From NCBI GenBank assembly GCA_973895155.1, contig OZ316893.1, positions 28,210,001-28,274,000 on the forward strand: a DNA stretch of 64,000 nucleotides, given 5' to 3'. Shown piece after piece: positions 11,101 through 20,186 of the stretch (its first letter is position 1; every line of letters begins with the position of its first letter). The notes under the pieces are model-generated. The model was given only the letters and a program-made list of their open reading frames with translations. It did no database searches and was not told where the DNA came from. Position numbers and translations under genes: made by a program. This stretch comes from Marsupella aquatica. Taxonomy: Eukaryota; Marchantiophyta.

Positions 11101-11221
11101 CACCTCGGATTTTTCGACCTCTTCGCTAGTCCTGCAGCCATTGGAATTTGAACTGGAGGAAGTTCGTTACTTGGAAGTTTATCTGTCTGATGCTCCCATA
11201 AAACCAACTAGGCCCTCCTGA
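8168..11221 (+). CDS. gag-pro: Gag-protease polyprotein of G1
   Basis: The frame has 1,017 codons starting at ATG 8168. Order: a variable Ser-rich N-terminus; a retrotransposon gag domain around residues 190-340 (YDRFFGTS, KKGAQKWYDRFP); an acidic Ser-rich tract with Lys-rich borders around 360-420; and three CX2CX4HX4C zinc knuckles near residues 465, 558 and 585, with a Pro-rich linker between the first two. The C-terminal part is an aspartic protease (VPVDGGASVNLI near 857 with DGG in place of DSG, then VLLGRPWLY near 935). Gag would form the particle and bind RNA, and the protease would process it. The frame is uninterrupted. It ends with TGA at 11219-11221, and pol follows in the same frame. 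Confidence 0.93.
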   Translation: MSEGDPPNKRKPTKTSSNSDAAKLVVTPRTLLPEFQSPGAPAPGSVWKQVGSIQEASGSLERPTSTRPLFVNLRSGPKLIGSQKTKLRQQTVRSVNQIDSGVDSTTERALSHTEGRNLGLPENTVAESLAQDNSVDLSQLDNPEPLSEAGGSSSSETSSSSGLGSPNPFATRSALPFVTLLAPTTMARNNVRYDRFFGTSKEDAEVYLKEFEAAAASNGQSQDAEKANLFGGLMKKGAQKWYDRFPDKQDWGKLKAAFLAKYKEEGAAARAFARISHLHMKKHGSVRKYADKLLDLVDQYNPATSKSTIKDWFINGLPSRIARYVRREGGTTLEEVQEAAQKYVDSEISERKRVKKDLKKDKRKKKKTSRSKSDSETESSESSTSEEDESTNSSTSDSSSSSSDSESVAPKKKKSSVKGNNKVPNQKKMDRMMEELSGQLSKLNVNIAAVKPVRRLPAPMRMNVWCTRCSQQGHYPNECPTLRTPVNYVDGQEEAEEYEYDPAYTVQTAPPGQYFPPPPASRPTWGPPKPTFNKPTSRPPMGPPGGYPPRGMPRQKGACWNCGQPDHYSPQCPYPKQEVGYTPVCGNCGKEGHLPVECPNPAKPRLMVRFAQEPVKEASRPEAKIRMVYSEEMEQCSFIQHMDVNRVELKPDSLFHQPVSGVVPDVLVSHLVKPEVVGMPNDRVQNRDKVLTNIYATTRSKKKETKKHEHQKVAKAPKDEGRKPCKEGLDKEDDPAYDRYDPKYFLPDISLEVKDHLEELVKEQVQSPNPPVVVKAKEPLKNPGYDIVEDVKNHPAHITIGELLQDNPVYRRQLRSLLAGKRRKKKLPSVDVLRTEWEDKGPMEIEVQIQGCVIRRVPVDGGASVNLITQSAAFNLGFTKFEPTPKILRMADQSRVVPIGKLTKVETLIAGVPFLLDYVVINPEIPSSFPVLLGRPWLYKAQVQVNWQSQELSFGKPKVTVSWVPEPHFGETQTDDGYTSDFSTSSLVLQPLEFELEEVRYLEVYLSDAPIKPTRPS

Positions 11222-11341
11222 CAATTAACTTCATCATCGGAAGTGGGCCCAGCAGCAGACGAACCTCCTAATACTGAGGCTAATAGGGATTTACACCATG
11301 ATATGGGAGTGTCAGCTACCCTTGAGCCATTTGCACCATAA
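11219..11341 (+). promoter_or_regulatory. Gag-Pol junction with possible stop-codon readthrough site
   Basis: Gag ends in TGA followed by CAATTA. That fits the readthrough context stop-CAR-YYA known from tobamovirus-type stops. Pol continues in the same frame with no ATG near its start, which suggests a Gag-Pol fusion. A second in-frame stop, TAA at 11339-11341, would still block the fusion in this copy and may be a CAA-to-TAA mutation. Confidence 0.45.
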
Positions 11342-14194
11342 GTATCCAAACTTGGACTTCAGCCGGCAAACCTCACGGATGGAATTGTGGATCCAAAAGC
11401 TTGTCAGAAAATCGAAATTGAGCCAGGCAAGTTTTTGAATATTGGTAAGCATATCGAAGGAGAGCTACGGGAACAGTATATCAGTTTATTAACCCAGTAT
11501 AAAGATGTCTTTGCCTGGAGTCATTCTGATTTAAAAGGTATCCATCCACATTTGGGCGAACATCGTATTGACCTTATGGAAGGAGCAGTACCTGTCCGAC
11601 AGAGACAGTACCGTTTGAATCCCAAATATTCCATCCTGGTTAAAGACGAGTTGGACAAGCTCACGACTGCTGGATTTATCTACCCGGTCTTGAGTAGTGA
11701 ATGGGTCTCACCAATTGTCATTGTCCCCAAAAAGCCGGGACCCGATGGTAAAACGAAAATTCGCGTTTGTCAAGACTTCCGGAAGTTGAATGCTGCCACT
11801 CGGAAAGATCATTATCCTTTGCCATTTATTGATCTGGTACTTGATTCAGTGGCCTTGCATGAGTTATACAGTTTTTTAGATGGGTACTCTGGTTATAACC
11901 AGGTGTCCATTCGGAAGGAGGATCGCGACAAGACTACGTTCACCACCGACTGGGGTACATATGCATTTACCATGATGCCTTTTGGGCTGTGTAATGCCCC
12001 GGGTACTTTTCAGCGCATTATGATGATTATTTTTCAAGAATATTTGCGGCATTTCATGGAGATTTTTATTGACAACTTTTGTGTTTACGGGTCAGCGGCT
12101 GAACACCTCGTCCATTTGGAGAAGACATTTCAGAAGTGTAGAGAGGCTCAGTTGTGTCTTCATCCAGAAAAGTGCTTTATTGGTATGAAGGAGGGAATTT
12201 TGTTAGGCCATGTTATTTCACAACGCGGCATTGAGGTTGATACAGAGAAGGTTAGAGTAATTATGGAGTTGCAACCACCGACCGATTTAAAGCAGCTTCA
12301 TGCTTTTCTGGGACATGTGGGGTATTATCGTCGGTTCATTTATAAACATGCTAATATTGCCTTACCCTTAACCCAACTGTTAAAAAGTGATGTGGAATAT
12401 ACATGGAATGAGGAGCGGCAGCAAGCATTCCAGTTGCTCAAGGATCGGTTAATCTCTGCACCTATTTTGTCACCCCCAGATTGGACTAAGAAGTTTCATG
12501 TCTTCATTGACTCTTCTGCGTTCTGCATTGGAGCTAATCTCAGTCAGAAGGATGTGGAAAACCGTGACCATCCAATTTACTATGCCAGCCGCCAAATGAG
12601 TGCAGCCGAGAAAAACTACTCCGTCACTGAACGGGAAGCTTTGGCCATCGTCTTTGCGTGTAAGAAATTTTGTCACTATTTGTTGGGGTATCAGGTTACT
12701 TTTCACACTGATCATAATTCCTTAAAATATTTGGTTAACCAAGTGGATCTCTCAGGACGAGTAGCCCGCTGGGTTTTACTACTCCAAGAATTTGATTATG
12801 AAGTTCATGTCCGACCTGGCAAACATCATGAGAATGCAGACTTCCTATCTCGGTTACCTGGTCCGGAGAATCAGCATAATCTCTCCGATGAATTTCCTGA
12901 CGAGCATTTGTGGCACATTGAAGGGGAGTCTTCTCGATATTTTAATATTGTGCACATGCTGCTTCATGGAACGTTCCCTGAAGGCTTTAATGCGGAAGAA
13001 CGAGCTGTCTTTGCTCATAAGGTGGGTCCCTATACCATTATTCGGGGCACTTTGTTTAAACAAGGTCCTGATCAACAATTACGACGTTGTCTAGAGGATA
13101 GGGAACTTCCCCAAGTAATTGAAGCTTTACATTCAGGAGAAACCGGTGGGCATTATGCTGTGAATACCACAGTTAAGAAAATTTTGGATGTTGGATACTG
13201 GTGGCCTACTATGCATCGAGATACTTACAATTTTATTAAGACCTGTGATCCCTATCAAAGGATCGGGAAGCCCACTGCTAGTTCCAAATGGCCTCTTACG
13301 CCTATCCTTCCGTTGGCACCATTTGAGAAATGGGGGATTGATTTTATTGGCCCAATTTCTCCAGCAGCTCGGAAAAGCCGAAGCAAATATATTATTCTGG
13401 CCACTGATTATGCCACCAAATGGGTAGAGGCGAAAGCTACTCGCAAGAATGATGCTATAACCGCAGCTGCATTTCTCTTTGAGCACATTATCACCCGGTT
13501 TGGTTGTCCTTTGGAGTTGGTAAGCGATAGGGGTTTGCATTTTCTTAACTCAACTATTGAGTTAATCACTGACCTTTATCTTATCAAGCATCGCAAAACT
13601 ACTCCTTACAACCCCCGAGCTAATGGCTTAACCGAGAGAGCTAATGGCATTATGGGCAAGATTCTGAATAAAATGGTAGAATCTCACAAGACAGATTGGG
13701 ATGTGAAGCTCCATTCTGCATTATGGGCTTACCGCACCGCTGAGAAGATTACAACTCTTCACACCCCCTTCTATCTGACCTATGGCCTGAATAGTATTAT
13801 TCCAATAGAATTTTCGTTACCAACGGAACGTATCTTGGTACCACACCGACTCTCTCCTTCAGATAGTCTCTCACATCGGTTTTCCAATATTGTTAAATTA
13901 GAAGAAGTTAGACTTTTAGCATTAGACCATACAGTCACCATTCAGAACCAGCGTAAACTTGCTTATGATAAGAAGCTGCGCGTAGTGCAGTTAGATGTTG
14001 GTGATTTAGCATTAGTCTTTGATTCTCGTTATATGCTATTTCCTGGGAAACTTCATACTCATTGGATTGGTCCTTACCGAGTTACACACATCTGGGATAA
14101 TGGTTCAGTTTCATTGACTACCTTAGATGGTCACCCACTTAACACTAGAATCAATGGGTTTAGGATTAAACGGTACTATGAGTCTTCCATTTAG
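11342..14194 (+). CDS. pol: Pol of G1: reverse transcriptase, RNase H, integrase (probably catalytically dead)
   Basis: The open frame runs from the TAA at 11339 to TAG 14192-14194. RT shows WVSPIVIVPKK, RVCQDFRKLN and FGLCNAPGTFQR. The active-site box reads FIDNF instead of FIDDF (GAC AAC at 12071-12076), losing one of the two metal-binding Asp residues. RNase H has FIDSSAF, ERE and TDHNSLKYL. The integrase zinc domain ends C-D-P-Y at 13244-13255, whereas G2 has C-D-P-C, so a zinc ligand is lost. The integrase core keeps GIDFIGP, SDRGLHF and LTERANG. Both losses fit G-to-A changes. The frame is otherwise intact, so this copy would need enzymes supplied in trans. Confidence 0.92.
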   Translation, partial: VSKLGLQPANLTDGIVDPKACQKIEIEPGKFLNIGKHIEGELREQYISLLTQYKDVFAWSHSDLKGIHPHLGEHRIDLMEGAVPVRQRQYRLNPKYSILVKDELDKLTTAGFIYPVLSSEWVSPIVIVPKKPGPDGKTKIRVCQDFRKLNAATRKDHYPLPFIDLVLDSVALHELYSFLDGYSGYNQVSIRKEDRDKTTFTTDWGTYAFTMMPFGLCNAPGTFQRIMMIIFQEYLRHFMEIFIDNFCVYGSAAEHLVHLEKTFQKCREAQLCLHPEKCFIGMKEGILLGHVISQRGIEVDTEKVRVIMELQPPTDLKQLHAFLGHVGYYRRFIYKHANIALPLTQLLKSDVEYTWNEERQQAFQLLKDRLISAPILSPPDWTKKFHVFIDSSAFCIGANLSQKDVENRDHPIYYASRQMSAAEKNYSVTEREALAIVFACKKFCHYLLGYQVTFHTDHNSLKYLVNQVDLSGRVARWVLLLQEFDYEVHVRPGKHHENADFLSRLPGPENQHNLSDEFPDEHLWHIEGESSRYFNIVHMLLHGTFPEGFNAEERAVFAHKVGPYTIIRGTLFKQGPDQQLRRCLEDRELPQVIEALHSGETGGHYAVNTTVKKILDVGYWWPTMHRDTYNFIKTCDPYQRIGKPTASSKWPLTPILPLAPFEKWGIDFIGPISPAARKSRSKYIILATDYATKWVEAKATRKNDAITAAAFLFEHIITRFGCPLELVSDRGLHFLNSTIELITDLYLIKHRKTTPYNPRANGLTERANGIMGKILNKMVESHKTDWDVKLHSALWAYRTAEKITTLHTPFYLTYGLNSIIPIEFSLPTERILVPHRLSPSDSLSHRFSNIVKLEEVRLLALDHTVTIQNQRKLAYDKKLRVVQLDVGDLALVFDSRYMLFPGKLHTHWIGPYRVTHIWDNGSVSLTTLDGHPLNTRINGFRIKRYYESSI

Positions 14195-14216
14195 AATTCC
14201 ACTTGGGACAGGTTGC

Positions 14217-14232
14217 AATTTAAGTGGAGGGC
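14217..14232 (+). promoter_or_regulatory. Internal polypurine tract copy of G1
   Basis: AATTTAAGTGGAGGGC lies 23 bases after the G1 pol stop and 3.5 kb before the true PPT at 17704. About 30 bases around it, including a GGGAC-type box upstream, resemble the region around the true PPT and the PPT region of G2. Confidence 0.75.
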
Positions 14233-14328
14233 GGTAGTTATACTTAGTTAGAATTAGTGACCCTCCCTAGTAAGTATTCGGCATATTTTTATTTTTTATT
14301 TTTTTTAGTTACTTCCAGTTTTTACATT

Positions 14329-14508
14329 GGACGCTGTGAAAAGCGTCCATTGTAACTCGACGCTGGGGAAGCGTCCACTTAGTTTACAAAGGACGTTGTG
14401 CAGAGGTCCGCTTTTGTATTAGTTCAGTTGCATGAGACGCTGTGAGCCGATGACTAGGCGTCTTGTACAATGGCGGATTGCGATAGCTCAACGGGACGCT
14501 GAGGAGTA
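14329..14508 (+). repeat. Hairpin repeats between pol and accessory ORF of G1
   Basis: This is the second copy of the spacer array. Two clear GACGCT...AGCGTCC stem-loops are followed by decayed units. The 387-base spacer (14195-14581) otherwise holds only the internal PPT and an AT-rich run near 14285. Confidence 0.75.
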
Positions 14509-14581
14509 AGCAGTCGCGCTTCGCCCTAGTTCACTATGGAACACGATTCTCACTGAGCTTACGGAGCTAACAAGTCACGCG

Positions 14582-17155
14582 ATGGCGGAGACTGAGCTGA
14601 CGACGCGACCAATACTCGCAGACATTCCATCGAATGCAGTGCATAGGCGGCAGTTGAAGACGGCTCTGGCAAAAATGGGCTTGAAGAAGCTGCTTCAACT
14701 TCCTTGGAAGATTTGCGAATTCAGCCTTATCGATCAAGGTGTCTGGGACGCTGAAGAAAGGATTGGTGTGCGCTCGCGTCCCAGTGTTTGGACTGAAGCG
14801 CTCATAGCGAAGGTCTATTCGACGCCGATGGAGGGCGAGGATTTACAGAGGGTTGATTGTGAGCCTCGGGTTTATGTAGAATCCTTCTTCGCTCCAGGAT
14901 CTTTCAAGAGGCGGAATGGATGGCTAGCGGCGGACTGCTTAGATAATTCTCTGCAGCGTCTATTTTGATTTCTGGCACCAATTTTCTACCCAGAAAGCCA
15001 GACGCGCATCACTCTTTCGTTCGCTGCAACGGTGATCTGTTCATTAGAACAGACGCAGTCTATCAATTGGACGAAGGTTTTGCACCGAGTAATTCATACT
15101 CAGGTCAAAAATTTTCGTAGCAGGCTGAAAACGGGGAAAATAAGGTGTACCTACTTGGCCCCTTATTTAGCTCACATTTACCATAAGTATGACTGTCTGC
15201 TTGTCTTGGAAAAAGATTTTTATCGCAACAATCAGAGAGCATCTACCGGTGAAGCAAATTATATGCCTGAAGTACGAGAAGTCCGAGCCAATTCCACAGT
15301 GGTAGAGCTATGTGCAATACTCGACTGTGAGGAACCTGAACTGGTGGGTGAAGTTTGGAAATTGAAAGAGACAAGAGCATCAGCTGAAGGGAGTGACGAT
15401 CCGATTCTTCACCAACCAAGAGAGGCTCAAGTTGCCGAAGATGTTCCTTCAGCAATGCCAACAGGGTTGGAGCATTCTATGTCACCTCGACTCTCGTGTT
15501 CACCTTGTGCTGCCGAGCCTATTTATGATGTTGATCAGGATAATTCTGCTTCTCGGATGAATGTTGAAGATGAGGTGAGGGTGGATGAAGAAGGTTTTTC
15601 AGGGGAACCTCTTCAACATTCTACTGCTGAGGACGAGTATGATGGATTTACTTCTACCCCTGTTTTGGTTCCCATAGAGGCAAATAGTGATGCTTTGCAG
15701 GCTTTACAGGAGTATGATTCGTCCGACTCTCTTAGTTCTAGCCCAAATATAGGTGAAATCCCTCTGGTCCAGGAGTCAGAAATATTAAGCTCAGAAATTG
15801 TGAAGCTGGTTAAAGTTGATTCGGAGGATGCAATTGTGGATATAGACGAAGTAGGTGAACCAGTGACTTCTCCCCAATCTGTCGCAAGATACCCTGCCTG
15901 GTCTACACCTGGTTCACTCATATCGATTCCTTTGGATATAACTAAGGAATTAGATGAGGCAATAGCCGCGATAGGAGCTCCTTCATTTCCGCCTGTAAAA
16001 TGGGTTTCTCCTGAAGATGAGTTGATTGAAGGAGGCTCTGCTGGTTTTCCGAGTCGCAATCAGGTATCTGGTAATATGGGTATATCTGTACCCATATTGG
16101 TACCCGAGACACCCGCTTCGACAACCAGCTCAGCACCAGTTTCATTGGCTACAAACGAGGATAAAAACATTCGGGAGGAGTTTTCAGTGACGTATACTCG
16201 AAAATCTTGGAAACGGTTGCGCCATGCTATCAGTCGACAGATCTTTCCTGAAGCATCTTCCCAGGATTTTGAACAGGGAGAAGCACCTATCGGAACAGAC
16301 GAGCTACCCCTTCCTGTACTTTTGGCAGATCGAACTAACCAGGAAGTCTCTTTACCTAGCGATAATTTTAAAGAAGAACTTCCTGTTTTAGTACCAATGC
16401 ATCCCACTGCAGATCAACCAGCTACTGTTGCAAGAGAAGAATTTGAACCACTGGAGCCCGAACCTTCTGCTCCTTCGTCTCCTGTTACATTGCCAATTCG
16501 ACCAGTTAAGGAGTCAGTGATTCCTTCCGCTATGCCAGATGTAATTTTCCGTTGGATAGGAGCACCAAGTGATGGAGAAGAAGACGAAGACCCTCGCATT
16601 ATCAGAGTACCTCCTCGACTTCGGCATACAGTGGATTTGCCACCCCGAAATCCTATCCCTAATTTGGCTTCAATTCACAGGTGGGAGAAGAAACATTTTC
16701 GAGTAGCTTTTCGACATCTGGAGATGGAGAGCATTTTGCAGCAGCAGCAGATTTTGCCAATGACATCCCATCCGAGGATTCGTAGTTTGATTCGCACATA
16801 TGAACCTGGGAAGGCGGTTCCTCCCATTGATAAGGACAGACGACATAAGTTTTCGGAGTTCGAAATTTGGTGTTGGGTGTATATGCTTCGACGAGCTCAA
16901 GCTCCATTTCCGCCCCTTGTGCCGGAAATTCCATGGCCCTATCCATACTATGTTTGGGTTTGTCCTGGTGGGTTTGCTATTCCAATTAAATATGAGAAGA
17001 AGCTTGTTAAGCTAAGGGAGCAGTTGATTACAAAACAATGTATGCTACCGGCTTCCCAAGGGTTCAAGTCGCTTAGGTGTTTAGCGTTCCTACCTATTAT
17101 TCCTTCTTATCCGGATGTGATTATTCAAGGTGTTTTATCTAGGACACAGATTTGA
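14582..17155 (+). pseudogene. Accessory LPW-type ORF of G1
   Basis: This is identical to 2419-4992, including the in-frame TGA at 14966-14968. It shares the frame of gag and pol, although 387 bases of spacer with stops intervene. Because both copies carry the same TGA, the stop predates the duplication. The related element G2 has no counterpart, since its pol stop is directly followed by PPT and LTR. The module is therefore an addition in the G1 lineage. A role as chaperone, silencing suppressor or structural protein is open; nothing in the sequence decides this. Confidence 0.65.
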
Positions 17156-17167
17156 AGGACACCATTT

Positions 17168-17644
17168 ATGAGAGATATCAAACGGTGTTGTCATTTATAT
17201 GTATATAAGCCGTTACTTTTGCAGCATCCTGCAATTGTTTCCTTCTTTCTCCTTCGAATTGATATTTATCTGCTCATGTGGGACATCAAAGCTACTATGG
17301 ATTGTTGGAATTCTTTACCCCGTGCTTTCCAACATTCCTTTGAAGGCAAGATCAAACTGGGAGGACATGCTATTCAACACTTTGTTATTGATCCAGGCTC
17401 TCGAATTAATTTCCTCTCCCACAGACTGTGCCAGCAATTTGTTCATCAAGAAGTACAACCGATATCTGCTCAGATATCAATCGATGGACGAATCATTAAT
17501 CTTTGGGGAAGAGTTAAAGGAGTCCCAATACAGATCGGAGAAGAATTCCATGACCTCGATTTTTATATTCTGGATTCGGATATCTCCCAACTCCCGTCAA
17601 TGATTTTGAGCACTACTTGGATTATTAAGCCAGAATATTATTAA
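17168..17644 (+). pseudogene. Second retropepsin-like domain of G1
   Basis: This is identical to 5005-5481. With the gag-linked protease at about 10740-11000, G1 carries two protease-like domains, one on each side of the RT-integrase block. The downstream one has D-P-G at the active site and lies in phase with the accessory ORF across one TGA (17153-17155). It could be the protease remnant of another element's Gag that came in with the accessory module, or a non-catalytic dimerisation domain. Confidence 0.6.
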
Positions 17645-17703
17645 TGAAGAACATGTCACTCGCTTCTGATTCAATTCGGTCATGTCTTGTGGGGACACGG
17701 CGA

Positions 17704-17719
17704 AATTTAAGTGGAGGGC
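17704..17719 (+). promoter_or_regulatory. Polypurine tract of G1
   Basis: AATTTAAGTGGAGGGC followed by TA and the LTR start at 17722. This is the plus-strand primer site of the complete element. Confidence 0.85.
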
Positions 17720-17721
17720 TA

Positions 17722-19112
17722 TGTGGTATGGGTGTCCCTGCAATTTTTTCTGGAAACTTGTTTATTTTTAGCATATCACAAGATTTACTTACACTTTAGA
17801 CACCTTCCGGCCAACATTTACTTGTTCTGGACACTTATAGAAATATTTGACATCTCCGGCTTTCCTGACGATTCCTAGTGTACTTTGCCCGACGCTGTGA
17901 CCAGCGCCCGTTTCTTTTACTCAAGACGCTGCGGAAGCGTCCAACCTCCTCATGACGCTTTTGGCAGCGCCCGACCGCCACCAAGACTCTATGAGGATTT
18001 CGACCGACGCTGTGGAAAGCGTCAGCTTCAACACACGACGCTGTGAGCAGCGTCCACCCTAGTATTGACGCTGTGAGCAGTGTGAGCAGCGTCCGTTGGT
18101 TTTACTTAAGACGCTTCTAGCAGCGTCCAGATTCTCCCGACGCTTCTAGCAGCGTCCGCTCAACACTTAGTTTTTGAAGTAGATTACTAGTAAAGTAGTA
18201 TTCTACCACCCTTGTTGAAGTACTTATGCTGTGCTTCTCCCTTGTTTAGTTTTAAGCTTGGAAAGGCACGACTGTTCTTACCTCCTCCATTTTAGGATTC
18301 CAGCACTTATAAGACAGAGTAGAATGCTCATTTGAAGTAGAGAGAAATAGAGTTAATACTGTATTCAGAATTGAGTCTTCTGAATAGTTTTCTCCTCCTT
18401 CCATTGTAACAAGGCATGCTGTGAGTGTTTTGTATGGAAGTAAAGCTATATTGATTGAAGTTAAGATTGAATTCAAGAGATTCCTGTGGTGATTGAATTC
18501 AGTTGCAGATTTCTGAAACTCGTATTGAATTCACTGCTAGGCTTGCTTGCAGAGTCGGGATTCGCTAGCCAATTCAAGAATAGTTAATGATAAATGAGAA
18601 GTAAATTCTGATTCTCAGAGTAGTTAGTACTGTTGCTTTGATTCTGGAATATGGTTTAGAGTTTGACTGAATTGTGTATCGCTGATGTCAAACCATGTTG
18701 ACGGCATTTTAAATCATATCATTCATTTGCAATCAGAAAGCTTCTGCTTCATCAGATTGAGAATTCCATTATCATTAACCTTTGTGTTTTGAAGAGTGAG
18801 ATGGATGAATTATGAGATAGATTTCATGTCTATACTGAGCCCAAATCCTTTCTGAAGGAGTGGCAGTAGCAGCTTGTAGTCTCTAAATCCTTACTCATTT
18901 CTTCTCTAATTCATAAATCAGAAGTTCAGTTACTTTGTTGTTTGTTTATTCGATTTTTTTTATTGAGAAGTGAAGTCAACATAGAGCTCAAGACTCTAAA
19001 TCACTCGGAGTGATAAAAGTTATACAATTCATTCTGAAATCTGTTCTTAAAGGGATCGAAACCCTGGTTTTAGGTGAGAAGAGTCACTTTTGATACTTAG
19101 CACTATACGACA
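17722..19112 (+). repeat. 3' LTR of G1
   Basis: 1,391 bp, with TG...CA ends, identical to 5559-6949 as far as I compared. The hairpin array lies at 17889-18157. Directly after the final CA the sequence becomes the coding region of A2 in reverse orientation, which fixes the element border. Confidence 0.92.
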
Positions 19113-20071
19113 TCCGTGTTGATCTCTTGTTCTCCTTGTCATGGCCGAGAGCTACAGCCTCCTTCTCCTCGGCTTCGGGACTTGAGGCTCCTACATACAT
19201 CCGGACTCCCGGCTCGTGTTCCGGCCTCCTTCTCTCCTTGACCCCAGTAAAGGGGTTTTCCCTTGTAAGCCGGCTTAGGCCCACCTCTGGAGCAGTGTCC
19301 TGCATTGGTGCCGTTGCTGTTGCCGTTGCCGTTCTCTTTTCCTTCTCCAACAATTTCAGCAGATTCTGCATGCGTGGTTGCTGCATCGGCAAGTCCTCCG
19401 TTCTTGGCCTAAACACCTGCTCGATTGTAGGACTGTCGGGCGGGTTGGGTTTCTTCGTTGCCGGCCTCTGTTCCGGAACCTCCTCTAGTGCCCTTGCCTG
19501 TAGGGGAAGTACCGGGGCAAAGGTCTTACTTTGGGCATACCGGCATAGTAGCGGTACGTGATAGCCAAGCCGGGACACGCTTCCCTTGCCGATCACCAAC
19601 TGTTCCTCCGTCAAGATCTTCTTTAGTTGAGTGAGGAGGTAACCATTGTAGTCCCGGCTTGGGTCTGGCCTCTCTGCTAGATAGACCTGTGCCTTGCCGA
19701 TCTCTGGTCTCGGCCAGTTGCAATGCATGGTCACCCGCAAGAAATCGATCATCTCTTCTATATGTGGGTTGGTGCAGGTGTTTCGGAAGAAGCCATTCTT
19801 TGTTGAAGGCCCAGGAAACGACCGGAACTCCTTGTCTGGCAAAGTCTTCCTGGTATCTACCTTGGTCTTATTGCCCTTCGGCAAGCCAAACACTTCGGCA
19901 ATCACCTGGGGAGTGAGATAGAAATCCTTCCCATACACCCTTGTGGAATTGGTCTCGGACTCCCATGATCCCACGAATTCTAGTAAGTCTGAATCCGGCA
20001 CCTCTGGCTTCAGCCACGGTAACCTTACAAAGGCTTCCAAGCCGGATCCGGCCATGAAGCCCTGGTATTTC
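19113..20071 (-). pseudogene. Family A protein, middle part (A2)
   Basis: Reading leftward from 20071, this codes for the LPW...FGLP domain (FVRLPWLKPEV, then VIAEVFGLPKG), the conserved NGFFRNTC and KAQVYLAERPD region, and the Pro-rich stretch up to ASSPEAEEKEA. At 19113 the coding sequence is broken off by the G1 LTR. It is the continuation of the A2 N-terminal part at 24769-25631, separated from it by the 4.7-kb A1 insertion. Wording differs from A1 and A4 at many positions, so A2 is an independent, somewhat diverged copy. Confidence 0.8.
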
Positions 20072-20186
20072 TGTGATGCCTAGCCAGGAATTACTCGGCC
20101 AGTTAAGTGGGTAAAGCAGGAATGCACCCTAGAAACACCTTAGTATAGGGACAAAACAAGGAAAATATAAACAATTAGGGGTGACT

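Larger units (their letters stand above)
5559..19112 (+). mobile_element. Ty3/gypsy element G1 with accessory module
   Basis: The element is 13.55 kb: LTR 5559-6949, PBS 6956, gag-protease, pol (RT, RNase H, integrase in gypsy order), accessory module, PPT, LTR 17722-19112. The two LTRs look identical, which implies recent insertion or recent conversion. All coding stretches lie in the same frame. The right flank TCCGT (19113-19117) should be the target duplication. The left flank cannot be tested because a second, truncated unit abuts the left LTR. The right LTR interrupts the family A element A2. The PBS sequence is of the type used by plant Athila/Tat-like elements, usually ascribed to tRNA-Asp. 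The lineage was not tested. Confidence 0.9.
13434..19112 (+). repeat. Direct repeat, copy 2 (identical to 1271-6949)
   Basis: This copy lies in its proper place as the 3' end of the complete element G1: integrase core and C-terminus, spacer, accessory module, PPT and LTR. It is therefore the template form. The copy at 1271 is the truncated one. After 19112 the sequence changes to family A element A2. Confidence 0.9.
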
